The notes: generated by a model from the sequence alone, not told the origin. 64,000 nucleotides of DNA from Planktothrix agardhii NIES-204 (GCA_003609755.1 AP017991.1:1815501-1879500); one strand, 5' to 3'; counted from the stretch's first letter, positions 28,561-36,971 are shown. Numbers and translations are program-made.

Positions 28561-28650
28561 TCGTAGTGAACCCTTGAGGGTTCTATTATCTCTGTATTAA
28601 TCACCTCGTAGTGAACCCTTCAGGGTTCTATTATATCTTTCTTAATCACC
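28561..28650. repeat. Tandem 45-bp repeat with inner hairpin
   Basis: Two adjacent 45-bp units (28561-28605, 28606-28650) each contain GTGAACCCTTGAGGGTTCTA or its variant, with a self-complementary GAACCCTTGAGGGTTC core (TTCAGGG in the second unit). They fill the gap between the ABC ATPase stop and the next gene's start. Confidence 0.88.
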
Positions 28651-28659
28651 TAAATTGTC

Positions 28660-29829
28660 ATGAAAAAACTGGTTTTAATTGGTGGAGGACATAGCCATGC
28701 GATCGCCTTAAAACAATTGGGAATTAATCCCTTATCAAATGTTGAATTAACATTAATTACGGATGTAATTCAAACCCCATATTCAGGAATGTTACCCGGT
28801 TATATTGCGGGGTTTTATAGTTTTAATCAATGCCATATTAATTTACAGTCCTTAGCTCAATTTGCTCAAGCTAAACTTTATATTGATTCAGCAATAGGTT
28901 TAGATTTAGAAAAAAATCTAGTAATTTGTAAAAATAATTCTACTATTCCCTTTGATATTTTATCAATTGATATTGGTAGTATTCCGACAACCTTAACTAT
29001 TCCTGGGGCGATAAAATATACTATTCCTGTTAAACCTATTTCTCAATTTTTGCAATATTGGGATCAATTAATTGAGAAAATCAAGCAAAATCCGCAAGAA
29101 AAAATTAGATTAGCTATTGTGGGTGGTGGTGCGGGAGGAGTTGAATTAGCTTTCAATATTCATAGCCATCTAACCCAAATTTATCAACAATTTAATCAAC
29201 CTTTAAATCAGTTGGAATTACATCTGATTCATAGCGGTAATCGGCTATTATCTGAACGTAATTCCGATTTAAGTCGGAAAGTAAAAACTATTCTCGCAAA
29301 TCGTAATATTAATGTACACTTAAATCAAACAGTAAGTAATATTGATCAGAATCAGGTTAAAATTATTCGTTGTACATCAGGACTAACCCTAGAATGCGAT
29401 CGCATTTTTTTGGTAACACAAGCATCAGCATCTCCTTGGGTTCAAAAAACAGGAATTTCAACGGATGAAAGGGGATTTATTCTAGTCAATAATTACTTAC
29501 AATCTATTTCCCATCCCCAAGTTTTTGCCGCTGGAGATATCGCTACAATGGTTAATTATCCTCGACCCAAAGCGGGAGTTTTTGCTGTGCGTCAAGGTCA
29601 ACCACTATTTGAAAATTTAAAAAGAAGTTCGCAAGAAAAACCTCTGAAATCTTTTATTCCTCAAAAGGAGTTTTTAACTTTAATTGGGACAGGAGATCAA
29701 AAAGCGATCGCATCAAAAGGATGGTTTAATATTGGGCCTAATTCTTTATTTTGGCGATGGAAAGATTATATTGATCAAAAATTCATAAAACAATTTAAGG
29801 GGATAATCTCCAGTCTTTTAAAAATATAG
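28660..29829 (+). CDS. FAD-dependent pyridine nucleotide-disulfide oxidoreductase, SelD N-terminal type
   Basis: 389 residues. FAD-binding GGGHSHAIALKQLG is at residues 8-21, and a second Rossmann fold for NAD(P)H at AIVGGGAGGVELAF; VFAAGDIATM is the second FAD motif. GGGHSH and TPYSGMLPGYIAGFYS mark the subgroup (TIGR03169-like) usually found fused to the N-terminus of selenide water dikinase in cyanobacteria. Here the chain ends shortly after the FAD domain and no SelD sequence follows, so it is a stand-alone flavoprotein. The electron acceptor is unknown; quinone reductases (NDH-2, SQR) are distant relatives. Confidence 0.85.
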   Translation: MKKLVLIGGGHSHAIALKQLGINPLSNVELTLITDVIQTPYSGMLPGYIAGFYSFNQCHINLQSLAQFAQAKLYIDSAIGLDLEKNLVICKNNSTIPFDILSIDIGSIPTTLTIPGAIKYTIPVKPISQFLQYWDQLIEKIKQNPQEKIRLAIVGGGAGGVELAFNIHSHLTQIYQQFNQPLNQLELHLIHSGNRLLSERNSDLSRKVKTILANRNINVHLNQTVSNIDQNQVKIIRCTSGLTLECDRIFLVTQASASPWVQKTGISTDERGFILVNNYLQSISHPQVFAAGDIATMVNYPRPKAGVFAVRQGQPLFENLKRSSQEKPLKSFIPQKEFLTLIGTGDQKAIASKGWFNIGPNSLFWRWKDYIDQKFIKQFKGIISSLLKI

Positions 29830-29970
29830 CATATAGCAGTTGCCGCATCTATTAGGACATTCTTGAAAGCTAAAAGCTGCTCACAGTAAGTATTTACAAG
29901 AGTGCCTATTGCCTATTCCCTATTGCCTCTTGCTATACCAGATACTAAAGAACTTTTTGATTGAAACAAG

Positions 29971-30564
29971 CTAATGTAAATCGGCTTCCCAAATTCCGAT
30001 ATAAATGCGATCAGATTGTTGTCGCTCAACAACACCTTTGAGTGAATCAATTGCAAAAGAATAATCGTTATCTTTGCGGTTATAAACCATTTTTAAGCCA
30101 GCTTCTAGGGTGGAATTTAAGCGACAACCTGACATACTATTAAAAGTAATTAAAATAGTTTTTAATTCAACTTCTTGGGAAAATGCAGCTTCTGTTTGTC
30201 GCAATTTACCCGATTTTTTATCAAACAAAAAACCTAGACTAACGCGGTTAGGAATTAAATGATAAAAAACAGCTTGGGTATTCGGCCAATACCCAGTTTC
30301 TATTTTTGCGGGAGTCCCAAACATCTGAAAGACTTGATTTTTATCAATACCTGGCTTAAACCCAGGAATTCCGTAGCCTGATGGAATTTCATCGCATTGG
30401 TCAAGGTCTATTTTCTCAGGTTGTATAGGAGTAATTTTAGGGATAGAAAAATCGGGAATAATCGTAGCTATAATCTGTTTAATTTCTCTCGAAGAAAAAC
30501 CGATTATGGATGGATAAAAACTTTTAGAAGTGAAAACAATAGGTAATAAACCTATTAAAAACAA
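29971..30564 (-). CDS. Hypothetical exported protein, possible BamE/SmpA-like fold
   Basis: About 197 residues with a short hydrophobic N-terminus. The middle (GFKPGIDKNQVFQMFGTPAKIETGYW in two adjacent pieces) resembles the helix-strand pattern of BamE/SmpA-type domains, where a Gly-x-Pro turn follows an amphipathic helix; this is inference. The start is uncertain: TTG at 30564 lies 17 nt after a good GGAGGT, whereas three in-frame ATT codons (30570-30578) have better spacing. It is downstream of the PhnD-like gene on the same strand and may be cotranscribed. Confidence 0.55.
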   Translation of the reverse strand: MFLIGLLPIVFTSKSFYPSIIGFSSREIKQIIATIIPDFSIPKITPIQPEKIDLDQCDEIPSGYGIPGFKPGIDKNQVFQMFGTPAKIETGYWPNTQAVFYHLIPNRVSLGFLFDKKSGKLRQTEAAFSQEVELKTILITFNSMSGCRLNSTLEAGLKMVYNRKDNDYSFAIDSLKGVVERQQSDRIYIGIWEADLH

Positions 30565-30601
30565 TTTAATAATAATAGTTTACCTCCGACTCGATAATTT
30601 G

Positions 30602-31816
30602 TTAATTTAAAACACTGATTTGATTGGAGTCAGTAATCACAATTTTATCAATTTTATTAGATTGTTGTTCGGGAATAACTCCTTTAATTACAATAGTTTT
30701 ATTTTGTAGATTTAACCCACTTCCAGCATTAGGAATCTGATTCAAAATTTTTGGATTCAGGAAAACATAATAAATCTTTTTATCTTTTGATTGTAATGTT
30801 AACCGAGTTATTTGATTTTCTACCATGGTTAAACCATTAACAATTCCTATAATTTGATTAGATTTTGTTGTCAAAGATGATGAAATAGTAGAAGTTACTG
30901 GAGAACAGAAAAAGTTAACCGGATTTCGAGTGAAATCCGCACATTTTAATACTTCTTCTGCTCTCTGACTAATTTGAATAAAGGAGGAAAAATCCGGTTC
31001 TCCATCAACACCATAATTTGCTTTTTTCTGGATATTTACAGGAGCATTAACTAACGCTTGGGTAATCGCTTTTTGATCATTATTTGACAAATTAGGAGAA
31101 AGATATACCCCTGACCCTGGAATATTTCTACTCCTCTGAATCACCCTAAAATTAGGATCATTTTTAACCGCTTCATAGGATGCTGCACCGACATCGGCTT
31201 TCCCAGTTCTAACTAACTCTTGAATGACTTCCCCCCTATGTCCCATCGTTACCCGTAGAGATTTGCCAAATAAATCATAACTAGGCATATAAAAACTAGA
31301 AGCAGAGTTAAAATCTCCTAAAGCAATAACGGTGGTATTTTTGAAATCAGAAATAGACTGAATTGAACTATTTTTTTCAACAAATAATGCCGATTGATAA
31401 TAGGGAGGAGACTGGGGAAACATTCGCGCTACCCAAATATATCCGTTATCTTTAGCGGCTACGGAAATCATCGGGGAAAGGGTAAAAGCTATATCCCATT
31501 TTTTAGTGGCCAGTTTGTTTTTTACCTCTTGATAAGATTCCCTAAGTTTGCTATCAATAGTAATGGTAATTTGATCACCAAACTGTTGTTTTAAATATTC
31601 AACTAATGGGGTATAATCATCTGATTTCACTAAAATTCCAATAGTTAGGGAATTTGTCTCTAAACGGTTTATTGGTTGTTGTTTTTCTGAAAATACTAAT
31701 GGAATTAAACCCGTTTTAGGATTGACAAAAAGATAAACCATAATCCCAAATAAAGATAAACTTAAGATGGCACTTATGGTTAAAATAAAAGCCTGGTTAG
31801 TTTTAGAAGAACTCAT
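30602..31816 (-). CDS. PhnD-type periplasmic substrate-binding-like protein
   Basis: About 404 residues from ATG 31816 (MSSSKTNQAF); a TTG ten codons upstream would overlap the next gene. An N-terminal membrane anchor (about 8-30) is followed by a type 2 periplasmic-binding fold of the PhnD/phosphonate family (SLTIGILVKSDDYTPLVEYL, WDIAFTLSPMISVAA, DVGAASYEAV, GSGVYLSPNLS). The last about 80 residues (GIVNGLTMVENQITRLTL onward) look like a separate small beta-barrel (OB-like) domain, not usual in transporters. No permease or ATPase is adjacent, so it may be a sensor or a lone binding protein. Confidence 0.75.
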   Translation of the reverse strand: MSSSKTNQAFILTISAILSLSLFGIMVYLFVNPKTGLIPLVFSEKQQPINRLETNSLTIGILVKSDDYTPLVEYLKQQFGDQITITIDSKLRESYQEVKNKLATKKWDIAFTLSPMISVAAKDNGYIWVARMFPQSPPYYQSALFVEKNSSIQSISDFKNTTVIALGDFNSASSFYMPSYDLFGKSLRVTMGHRGEVIQELVRTGKADVGAASYEAVKNDPNFRVIQRSRNIPGSGVYLSPNLSNNDQKAITQALVNAPVNIQKKANYGVDGEPDFSSFIQISQRAEEVLKCADFTRNPVNFFCSPVTSTISSSLTTKSNQIIGIVNGLTMVENQITRLTLQSKDKKIYYVFLNPKILNQIPNAGSGLNLQNKTIVIKGVIPEQQSNKIDKIVITDSNQISVLN

Positions 31817-31820
31817 TTTT

Positions 31821-32117
31821 TTATTCTGGCGAGGATTGTTTTTCAATGATCGCTTGGCGAAATCCTAAAACCAGTAAAATATTAGCCAAGGTTAAAAAGA
31901 CTTCCGCCCCGCCATGTAACCAATCAATATTAGCTAAAGATTCCTGATAAACTACTTTGGCATAAATTCCCGCCGGAATTGTTACCGCGACAAATACTAA
32001 TGTTCCATAGAACCCAATTAAAGCTAAACGGGGCATTTGTCCAGAACGAGTTAAAAACCACAAAAACCCTAAATAGGGAAATAGAGAAATCGCAAATAAA
32101 GTATCTTTTGAAAACAT
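31821..32117 (-). CDS. DUF3593 family membrane protein
   Basis: 98-residue integral membrane protein with about three hydrophobic helices (LFAISLFPYLGFLWFLT, LIGFYGTLVFVAVTIPAGIY, VFLTLANILLVLGF). It matches DUF3593, conserved in cyanobacteria and plastids. The neighbouring DUF2499 gene also encodes a small membrane protein with the same phylogenetic range, and the pair probably works together. Function unknown. It ends 4 nt before the ATG of the PhnD-like gene. Confidence 0.82.
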   Translation of the reverse strand: MFSKDTLFAISLFPYLGFLWFLTRSGQMPRLALIGFYGTLVFVAVTIPAGIYAKVVYQESLANIDWLHGGAEVFLTLANILLVLGFRQAIIEKQSSPE

Positions 32118-32160
32118 TGTTTTTTAAAGGTTAGAGGGAATCAAATTTTGTGCAGAATCA

Positions 32161-32223
32161 AGTAGGGGCGGGTTAATATAGATTTAGGTGATTAGTAGAA
32201 ATTTACTAGAACCCGCCCCTACT
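32161..32223. repeat. 14-bp perfect inverted repeat between DUF3593 and DUF2499 genes
   Basis: AGTAGGGGCGGGTT (32161-32174) and AACCCGCCCCTACT (32210-32223) are exact reverse complements, 35 nt apart. The right arm runs up to the DUF2499 stop codon. It may act as a terminator or RNA-stability element, or be another dispersed repeat. Confidence 0.85.
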
Positions 32224-32528
32224 TAATTTTTAACGGAATTTGCATTACGCCAAATCCACCAAGCCGCCACACAAAGGGTCGTATTTCCCACAACTGTCAT
32301 CGTTGCTTGTAAGGTAACTAACCATTCTAAGGAGGCAGGATTATCAAAATAATGCCAGGTACAAGCACACATGGCGCTGACTAAAGATGGTAACATAGCC
32401 AAGGAAAGACCCCACCAAGCTCGATTTTGAGTCACTTCTCCATAAATCCAGATGAACCAAATCGCGACAATCCACTCAATCACACTCGAAATATGAATTA
32501 CCCAGGTCGGAATAGATAAAGCGTGCAT
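32223..32528 (-). CDS. DUF2499 family membrane protein
   Basis: 101-residue integral membrane protein matching DUF2499, present in oxygenic phototrophs. Segments WVIHISSVIEWIVAIWFIW, WGLSLAMLPSLVSAMCACTWHYFDN and ATMTVVGNTTLCVAAWWIW form three to four helices, with the His/Cys-rich CACTWHYFDNP loop that could bind a cofactor (inference). It heads a minus-strand set with the DUF3593 and PhnD-like genes. Function unknown. Confidence 0.85.
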   Translation of the reverse strand: MHALSIPTWVIHISSVIEWIVAIWFIWIYGEVTQNRAWWGLSLAMLPSLVSAMCACTWHYFDNPASLEWLVTLQATMTVVGNTTLCVAAWWIWRNANSVKN

Positions 32529-32639
32529 AATTTGACAATTGATAACAGAAAGTTAGTTAATATTTGAGTCTGATATTTATGTTAATTTAATTAGCGTACA
32601 ATCTGATATTAATATTGGGAACTGGAGAAACGGGAGGCC

Positions 32640-33680
32640 ATGCAACGGGTAATTTGTAGTGGATATTATGGAAAGGGCAATGGCGGGGATGAGGCTTTGT
32701 TAGCATCGCTGTTACAAATGCTACCGCCTACGGTTGAACCAATTGTCTTGTCGGGAAACCCCAACCAAACCCAAAACCATTATCAGGTGGAAGCCTGCGA
32801 CCGGATGAATGGGATGGAAGTTTTCAACGCCCTCTGTCGCGCCGATGCTTTAATTTGGGGCGGGGGGAGTCTGATCCAAGATGTGACCAGTGCCATCAGT
32901 CCTTTTTATTATGGCGCTTTGATGGGATTAGCGCAACGGATGGGACTCACAACTATTGCCTGGGCCCAGGGTATTGGCCCCTTGAACCGTTCTATTTCTC
33001 GATGGCTGGCAAAAAAAACCTTTTCGGGCTGTAGTGCCGTCAGCGTGCGTGATGTGGGTTCTGCAAGGTTATTATCTAAGTGGAATATTCCCTTTACCCT
33101 GGCCCCTGATCCGGTTTGGGCCTTGGAATCTCGACCCGTAGCCGGGTTGTGGGATTTACCCGCGCCACGAGTTGCCCTGACTTTGCGACCTCACCCCCAA
33201 TTGACGCCGGAACGGTTATTATTAATTACTCAGGCATTAATATCTTTTCAAAAAGCTACCCAAACGTTTATTTTATTAATTCCGTTTCAGCCTATTCAGG
33301 ATTTAGCGATCGCCCAAATTATACATCAAGCCCTACCCGAAAATAGTCAGATTCTAATATTAGATGATCCTCGACAATTAAAAGGAGTATTTCGAGGAGT
33401 TGAATTTTTGATTGGAATGCGATTTCATAGTTTAATTATGGCAGCAACAGAACAATGTCGCTGTTTTGCCTTGAGTTATGATCCTAAAGTTAGCCGTTTA
33501 ATAGAAGAATTAGAATTACCCGGATGGGAAATTGATCAACTCCCAGAAGATCCTAACTTAATTAGTAAAATCTGGATTGATTGTTATGCTAATAATCAAC
33601 CCTTTTCCCAGGGAAAAATCGAGTTTTTTGTAGATAGGGCAAAAGTCCATAAAGAACTACTCTACTCCCAATTTCATTAA
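32640..33680 (+). CDS. csaB: Polysaccharide pyruvyl transferase CsaB
   Basis: 346-residue enzyme of the polysaccharide pyruvyl transferase family, which adds ketal pyruvate from PEP to cell-wall glycans. Pyruvylated wall polymers anchor SLH-domain proteins; in cyanobacteria CsaB is thought to modify envelope polysaccharide to hold SLH porins. Motifs: CSGYYGKGNGGDEALLAS at the N-terminus, DALIWGGGSLIQDVTS, IAWAQGIGPL, and IGMRFHSLIMAA. Both porins in this window carry SLH domains, a functional link by inference. The trmB start follows 30 nt after the stop. Confidence 0.9.
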   Translation: MQRVICSGYYGKGNGGDEALLASLLQMLPPTVEPIVLSGNPNQTQNHYQVEACDRMNGMEVFNALCRADALIWGGGSLIQDVTSAISPFYYGALMGLAQRMGLTTIAWAQGIGPLNRSISRWLAKKTFSGCSAVSVRDVGSARLLSKWNIPFTLAPDPVWALESRPVAGLWDLPAPRVALTLRPHPQLTPERLLLITQALISFQKATQTFILLIPFQPIQDLAIAQIIHQALPENSQILILDDPRQLKGVFRGVEFLIGMRFHSLIMAATEQCRCFALSYDPKVSRLIEELELPGWEIDQLPEDPNLISKIWIDCYANNQPFSQGKIEFFVDRAKVHKELLYSQFH

Positions 33681-33710
33681 ATCCTATTGTTCATTTTACA
33701 GTCATTATTT

Positions 33711-34349
33711 ATGGCCCGCGTCCGAGTTCGTCAGCACGTTAATCCCCTCAGTCAAAAATATCTAATTCCGGTAATTCCGCCTGACTGGTCAAAGATTTAT
33801 ACCAATTCTAACCAACCCATTCATTTAGATATTGGCTGCGCTAGAGGTCAATTTTTATGCGAATTTGCCCAATTAGAAACCCAATGGAATTATTTAGGAT
33901 TAGAAATTCGAGAATCCTTAGTTGAGGAAGCTAATATGATCCGAGATCAACTGGAATTAACGAATTTATATTATCTATTTTGTAATGCTAATACTTCAAT
34001 TCAACCGATTTTAGACTCCTTACCAACAGGATTATTAAAACGAGTTAGTATTCAATTTCCCGACCCTTGGTTTAAAAAACGTCATCAAAAACGCCGAGTT
34101 GTTCAACCGGAATTAGTAAATAATTTAGCCGATTATTTAGCAGCAGGAACAGAGGTTTTTGTCCAGTCTGATATACAAGAAGTTGCATTAGAAATGTGCG
34201 ATCGCTTTTCTGAACATCCCGCTTTTCATCGTACCCAAAATGACTGGTTAACGGAAAATCCCCTTCCCCTTTCGACAGAACGAGAACAATCAACTTTAGA
34301 ACGAAATGAACCCGTTTATCGGGCTTTATTTATCAAGACATCTGATTAA
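33711..34349 (+). CDS. trmB: tRNA (guanine46-N7)-methyltransferase
   Basis: Class I SAM methyltransferase that makes m7G46 in tRNA. About 212 residues from ATG 33711 ([14 protein letters not shown]), a typical cyanobacterial N-terminus; the frame is open eight codons earlier without homology. Motifs: SAM loop [27 protein letters not shown], and the family hallmark [17 protein letters not shown]. The C-terminal TNDW-like segment appears as [11 protein letters not shown], and the end PVYRALFIK is conserved. It is convergent with rpaB; a long imperfect hairpin (34357-34403) lies between them. Confidence 0.95.
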   Translation: MARVRVRQHVNPLSQKYLIPVIPPDWSKIYTNSNQPIHLDIGCARGQFLCEFAQLETQWNYLGLEIRESLVEEANMIRDQLELTNLYYLFCNANTSIQPILDSLPTGLLKRVSIQFPDPWFKKRHQKRRVVQPELVNNLADYLAAGTEVFVQSDIQEVALEMCDRFSEHPAFHRTQNDWLTENPLPLSTEREQSTLERNEPVYRALFIKTSD

Positions 34350-34548
34350 AACAACAGAGGAGAAACATTCAGACTTGTAATTTTTGCCTGAATATTTATC
34401 CTCCAATTCTCGATTTTAGACCCTAAACCCTATTAATCTATAAGTGATGATAACTATTTTTCAGGGGGGAAATCGAGATTTAAAATTCACAAAAAACAGA
34501 AAAAAGAAAGTTGTCTTTAAATTTTGAAAAGTTTTTATTTGAAAACAA

Positions 34549-35310
34549 TTAAGCGCCAATAGCTTCTTCCACACCGGGTAAACGTTGAGCAGAATAACCG
34601 ACACCTCGCACCGTTAAAATATATTCAGGATTGCGTTGATCTTCTTCAATTTTTGCTCGTAACCGCGCAACATGAACATCCACAACCCGCATATCCGCAA
34701 TCCGTCGAGGTGTATATCCCCATAATTCCTTGAGAATTTCTGAACGAGAAACCGCACTCCCAGAACGTTTAACTAATAACTCCAAAAGATTGAATTCAAT
34801 ATAGGTTAAGGCAACCACTTTATCACCCTTATAAACCCGTCGTTTAACCGTATCAATCCGCACGGATTCGAGTTGAATCATCTCTGGACTCAAACTATGG
34901 GATGGAGTCGTATCTTTAAACCGTCTTAAAATCGCATGAATTCGAGCTTCTAATTCTTTAGGAGAAAACGGTTTAGTTAAATAATCGTCTGCTCCTAATT
35001 CTAAACCCGTAATTCGATCCGCCACATCCCCTAAAGCGGTTAACATAATAATCGGAATATCTGATTTTGTGCGAAGTTCTTGACACACGCCATAACCATT
35101 TAATTTCGGCATCATTACATCCAAAACCAAAAGATCAGGACTTTCTTTTTCAAACATTTCTAGCGCTTCTAAACCATCGGCGGCGACTACAACATTATAA
35201 CCTGCCATGGAAAGACGAGTCTTCAAGATCCGCCGAATCGCGGATTCATCATCAGCAACTAGAATTTTTTCTCCGTTGCGTTTTTCGTCAAATTGTGCTT
35301 GTACGCTCAT
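34549..35310 (-). CDS. rpaB: OmpR-family response regulator RpaB
   Basis: Essential cyanobacterial regulator of high-light and photosystem genes (binds HLR1 motifs), partnered by the NblS/Hik33 kinase. About 253 residues from ATG 35310 (MSVQAQFDEK). The receiver domain shows DDES, the phospho-acceptor Asp in LLVLDVMMPKLNGYGVC, MLTALGD and the Lys in DDYLTKPFSPKE; the winged helix ends RVVDVHVARLRAKIEEDQ and LTVRGVGYSAQRL. It matches the RpaB/Ycf27 pattern GDVADRITGLELGADDYLTK, and not RpaA. WGYTPRRIADMRVVDVH diverges slightly from the usual ERHVDTRVVDVH. Confidence 0.9.
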   Translation of the reverse strand: MSVQAQFDEKRNGEKILVADDESAIRRILKTRLSMAGYNVVVAADGLEALEMFEKESPDLLVLDVMMPKLNGYGVCQELRTKSDIPIIMLTALGDVADRITGLELGADDYLTKPFSPKELEARIHAILRRFKDTTPSHSLSPEMIQLESVRIDTVKRRVYKGDKVVALTYIEFNLLELLVKRSGSAVSRSEILKELWGYTPRRIADMRVVDVHVARLRAKIEEDQRNPEYILTVRGVGYSAQRLPGVEEAIGA

Positions 35311-35604
35311 ATCTGGTTTTATAATAGATGGATCAGCCGTTAATCGAGCAAGGCAAAAGCAAATCACATCAATGCCCACAGGTTCTCAGGACTGCTTCAA
35401 CCCACAAATTCTGATAAACTGCATAGTGATATGACGGGACAGAAATTCACTTGTTCTTGGGGTGGGTGATTCAGTCTGATGCTTAGATTGCTGCCTATTA
35501 TGATAACATAAGTTTTCAATTTGTTATCAAACTTAACAAACCTACCATTTGTCGTAATATTCAGTTACGGGGGTTAATATTTTTAAACAAAACATCAATA
35601 GTGC

Positions 35605-35757
35605 TATAGCAATCCTAAATAGGTTGTAACATTTCAATACTGATATGAAACGGCCAGAAGTATTACCCCAGATCCCTCCCCCCCTAGCCCCCCAGGGCTG
35701 TTCCGGTGTTCCCTTTTGATCAGGGATTTTAAACACAACTCAAATAGGATTGCTATA
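35605..35757. mobile_element. MITE-like repeat (153 bp) with TATAGCAATCCTA ends
   Basis: Inverted ends TATAGCAATCCTAAATAGG (35605-35623) and, at the other side, the complement of TATAGCAATCCTATTTGAG (ending 35757). Internally it carries the same arms as the element at 9257-9386 in the opposite orientation, plus a half copy of the GC-rich palindrome (CCCCCCTAGCCCCCCAGGG region). Non-coding. It abuts the 5' end of the truncated Prx-Grx gene. Confidence 0.85.
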
Positions 35758-35782
35758 TTATACCTAATTAGTAACAACGATT

Positions 35783-36160
35783 TTGGGATTTGGTAAACGT
35801 TCTTGGCGTTATTCCATGTTAGTCAAAGATGGGATCATCGAAAAAATGTTTATTGAGCTGGAAGTTGCTGGCGATCCATTTGAAGTTTCCGATGCAGAAA
35901 CTATACTCAAATATATTAATCCTAATGCGGTCAAACTCCCTTTAGTTTCGCTGTTTACAAAAGTAGGTTGTCCCTACTGCGCCCGTGCTAAAGCCCTATT
36001 AAAAGAGCGAGGAATTGCTTTTGAAGAAATTGTTTTAGGGAAAGAAATTACAACCAAAAGTTTGCAAGCAGTCACCGGAAGTACCACAGTTCCTCAACTT
36101 TTTATTGATGGAAAACTAATTGGTGGTTCTGAGGATTTAGCCAAGCATTTTGGAGTCTAA
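35783..36160 (+). CDS. Glutaredoxin domain of a truncated peroxiredoxin-glutaredoxin hybrid
   Basis: About 114-125 residues. The C-terminal 80 residues are a glutaredoxin with the CPYC active site ([13 protein letters not shown]), the cis-Pro [10 protein letters not shown] and [10 protein letters not shown]. The preceding part ([16 protein letters not shown], then [20 protein letters not shown]) is the C-terminal end of a Prx5-type peroxiredoxin domain, as in hybrid Prx5-Grx enzymes. Upstream in frame there is a stop at 35765, and the MITE-like element ends at 35757, so the rest of the Prx domain is gone. Start is TTG 35783 or, more likely, ATG 35816. The Grx fold may still work alone. Confidence 0.8.
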   Translation: MGFGKRSWRYSMLVKDGIIEKMFIELEVAGDPFEVSDAETILKYINPNAVKLPLVSLFTKVGCPYCARAKALLKERGIAFEEIVLGKEITTKSLQAVTGSTTVPQLFIDGKLIGGSEDLAKHFGV

Positions 36161-36186
36161 TAATTCCTTTTTAATAGTTCAGGGAA

Positions 36187-36438
36187 TTAACCACCACTAA
36201 CCGGAGGAATTAAAACAATTTCATCTTTATCCTGTATTTCAGTATCAGGATTAACGAATTCTAGGTTAATTCCAAACCTGGTGACATTTCGCCATTTTTC
36301 TAGTTCTGGGTGTTCTTGAATTAACCGATCTAAAATTGCAGAAATGGGAGTTTTTGGTGGAAAATTCAATACTAATTCTGGAACTTTGTAGGCTTCTTGA
36401 AAGACTGCAAATAGTTTCACCGTAACTGTGATTGACAT
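36187..36438 (-). CDS. moaD: MoaD/ThiS family sulfur carrier
   Basis: 83-residue beta-grasp protein ending in diglycine (IPPVSGG), the site of thiocarboxylation or adenylation. The start TVKLFAVFQEAYKVPELVL is MoaD-like, and a GINLEFVNPDTEIQDKDEIVLIPPVSGG tail (given here in its order, 28 residues in the protein) is standard for the small subunit of molybdopterin synthase, which donates sulfur to precursor Z. The large subunit MoaE is not in the window. It is followed by the 14-copy heptamer repeat. The other diglycine carrier in the window (21067) is of CysO type. Confidence 0.82.
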   Translation of the reverse strand: MSITVTVKLFAVFQEAYKVPELVLNFPPKTPISAILDRLIQEHPELEKWRNVTRFGINLEFVNPDTEIQDKDEIVLIPPVSGG

Positions 36439-36446
36439 AATTCGTA

Positions 36447-36544
36447 ATTACCCATTACCCATTACCCATTACCCATTACCCATTACCCATTACCCATTAC
36501 CCATTACCCATTACCCATTACCCATTACCCATTACCCATTACCC
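36447..36544. repeat. Tandem heptamer ATTACCC, 14 perfect copies
   Basis: Fourteen uninterrupted ATTACCC units (98 bp) between the divergent or upstream end of moaD and psbY. The same heptamer occurs in three copies at about 37163-37183 and in fragments near 53385. Such short tandem repeats are typical of filamentous cyanobacteria. Confidence 0.97.
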
Positions 36545-36609
36545 ATTTTAGAAAAAAACCTACCCCGTATCATAACAGGATAGGAAGAAATATCGCTGAG
36601 AAGTTACGT

Positions 36610-36732
36610 TTAACTTTTATTTAAAAAGCGTTGAACTTGTCCAATGGCGATCGCACCAATATTAAAAAAAACCCAACCCAATGCTGCAATTAGGGGTAAT
36701 AGAACAATCAAAATGCGAAAATCGAAATCCAT
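36610..36732 (-). CDS. psbY: Photosystem II protein Y
   Basis: A 40-residue single-pass membrane protein, MDFDFRILIVLLPLIAALGW at the N-terminus followed by VFFNIGAIAIGQVQRFLNKS. It matches cyanobacterial PsbY in length and pattern (short acidic start, one hydrophobic helix, Asn-Ile-Gly-Ala, then a basic amphipathic end). The start ATG at 36732 follows a strong AGGAGGA site. PsbY is a peripheral low-molecular-weight subunit of photosystem II near cytochrome b559. It is monocistronic here. Confidence 0.88.
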   Translation of the reverse strand: MDFDFRILIVLLPLIAALGWVFFNIGAIAIGQVQRFLNKS

Positions 36733-36971
36733 AGATTCTCCTCCTAAAGTTTTTTAAACATCTTTCATCTTTTTGTTTTGATTCCAACTATTCTGGTAAT
36801 CAAGAGAGGACTGAGGCTGTTTTGCCAGTTCTGTTAACCCCATTTTATCAGATTACGAGGATCAGTAGAATGAGAACCCGATCCCAGAATATAAAGTTTT
36901 GTTACAATCCTTGAGTTAAAATACTTATAAGTAGTTGCACAAAATAAATTACCTAGTTGAGAGAGGGAACA

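Noticed and set aside
34549-35310. RpaA rather than RpaB
   Set aside because: GDVADRITGLELGADDY and the RVVDVH winged-helix pattern match RpaB/Ycf27; RpaA features are missing.
36447-36544. Regular short repeat that could be mistaken for a CRISPR
   Set aside because: It is a simple heptamer tandem array without spacers.
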